DNA from: Plantimonas leprariae
Lineage (GTDB): Bacteria > Pseudomonadota > Alphaproteobacteria > Rhizobiales > Rhizobiaceae
Length of the DNA: 64,000 bases
Direction of reading: 5' to 3'
Assembly (NCBI RefSeq): GCF_008802405.1
Contig: NZ_VZDO01000005.1
Location: 248,001 to 312,000 of the forward strand
Shown one piece after another: positions 63,944-64,000 of this stretch. The notes under the pieces were generated by a model that was not told the origin of the DNA, made no database searches, and worked only from the letters and a program-made list of their open reading frames with translations. How positions within the stretch are numbered: position 1 is the first letter of the stretch; each line of letters begins with the position of its first letter. A program made the position numbers and the translations under genes.

Positions 63944-64000
63944 ACACCGGCGCTGCAGAACCTCTAGGCAGATGCCGCGACATGCTGAATAGTGCGGCGA

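Noticed and set aside
1-64000. CRISPR arrays, insertion sequences, rRNA genes, integrases, toxin-antitoxin pairs
   Set aside because: No regularly spaced repeats, transposase or integrase motifs, rRNA stretches or recognisable toxin-antitoxin genes were seen.

Overview
The window reads as a chromosomal segment of a GC-rich alphaproteobacterium, most likely Hyphomicrobiales (Rhizobiales). The evidence is the rpmH-rnpA-yidC-engB block, the DUF2948-hisD-UPF0262-low-molecular-weight phosphatase block, a zwf-pgl-edd Entner-Doudoroff operon, a heme oxygenase/bacteriophytochrome pair with an HWE-type kinase, and two GTTC-N7-GTTC SOS boxes of the alphaproteobacterial LexA type. Aurantimonadaceae is a plausible family, but that is only an impression from protein style.

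Layout. (a) 1-10.4 kb: an exopolysaccharide or O-antigen cluster on the + strand. It holds a partial glycosyltransferase, a Wzc/ExoP-like protein, GDP-mannose 4,6-dehydratase, and a nearly gapless run of nucleotide-sugar genes (acetyltransferase, oxidoreductase, aminotransferase, acetyltransferase, epimerase, aminotransferase). (b) 10.4-13.1 kb: two regulators, a LuxR-type protein with a degenerate receiver and a Crp/Fnr protein, separated by AT-richer DNA with a recognisable promoter and a palindrome. (c) 13.2-25.6 kb: a type I secretion locus. A 1433-residue multidomain protein with an N,N-dimethylformamidase-like core is divergent from a small unknown gene, a HlyB-like ABC transporter and a HlyD-like adaptor. 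A MerR regulator, a SGNH/sialate-O-acetylesterase-like protein and a GMC oxidoreductase follow. (d) 26.1-37.7 kb: mostly core genome: tRNA-Arg(ACG), a histidine kinase, rpmH-rnpA-yidC-engB, a TetR/EmrAB-like efflux module with a clear operator palindrome, and the hisD block. (e) 37.8-48.8 kb: a second polysaccharide cluster with an O-acyltransferase, polymerase/ligase, glycosyltransferases, a flippase, a Tat-exported GH10 glycosidase and a chain-length regulator without a kinase domain. (f) 48.8-52.1 kb: a catalase-family gene and four small minus-strand genes of unknown function, two with perfect SOS boxes upstream. (g) 52.2-59.5 kb: zwf-pgl-edd, then bphO-bphP. (h) 59.6-64 kb: a puuB/puuA-like pair, a beta-hydroxylase-family gene and a GNAT acetyltransferase.

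Working together: the two polysaccharide clusters plausibly build and export one or two surface glycans carrying amino/acetamido sugars, and the type I system probably delivers a large surface protein into that layer. The LuxR and Crp/Fnr genes sit where they could control either side. The most novel-looking signals are the SOS-controlled unknown genes at 50.7-52.1 kb and the type I secreted formamidase-like giant. No insertion sequence, integrase, CRISPR array or rRNA gene was seen.
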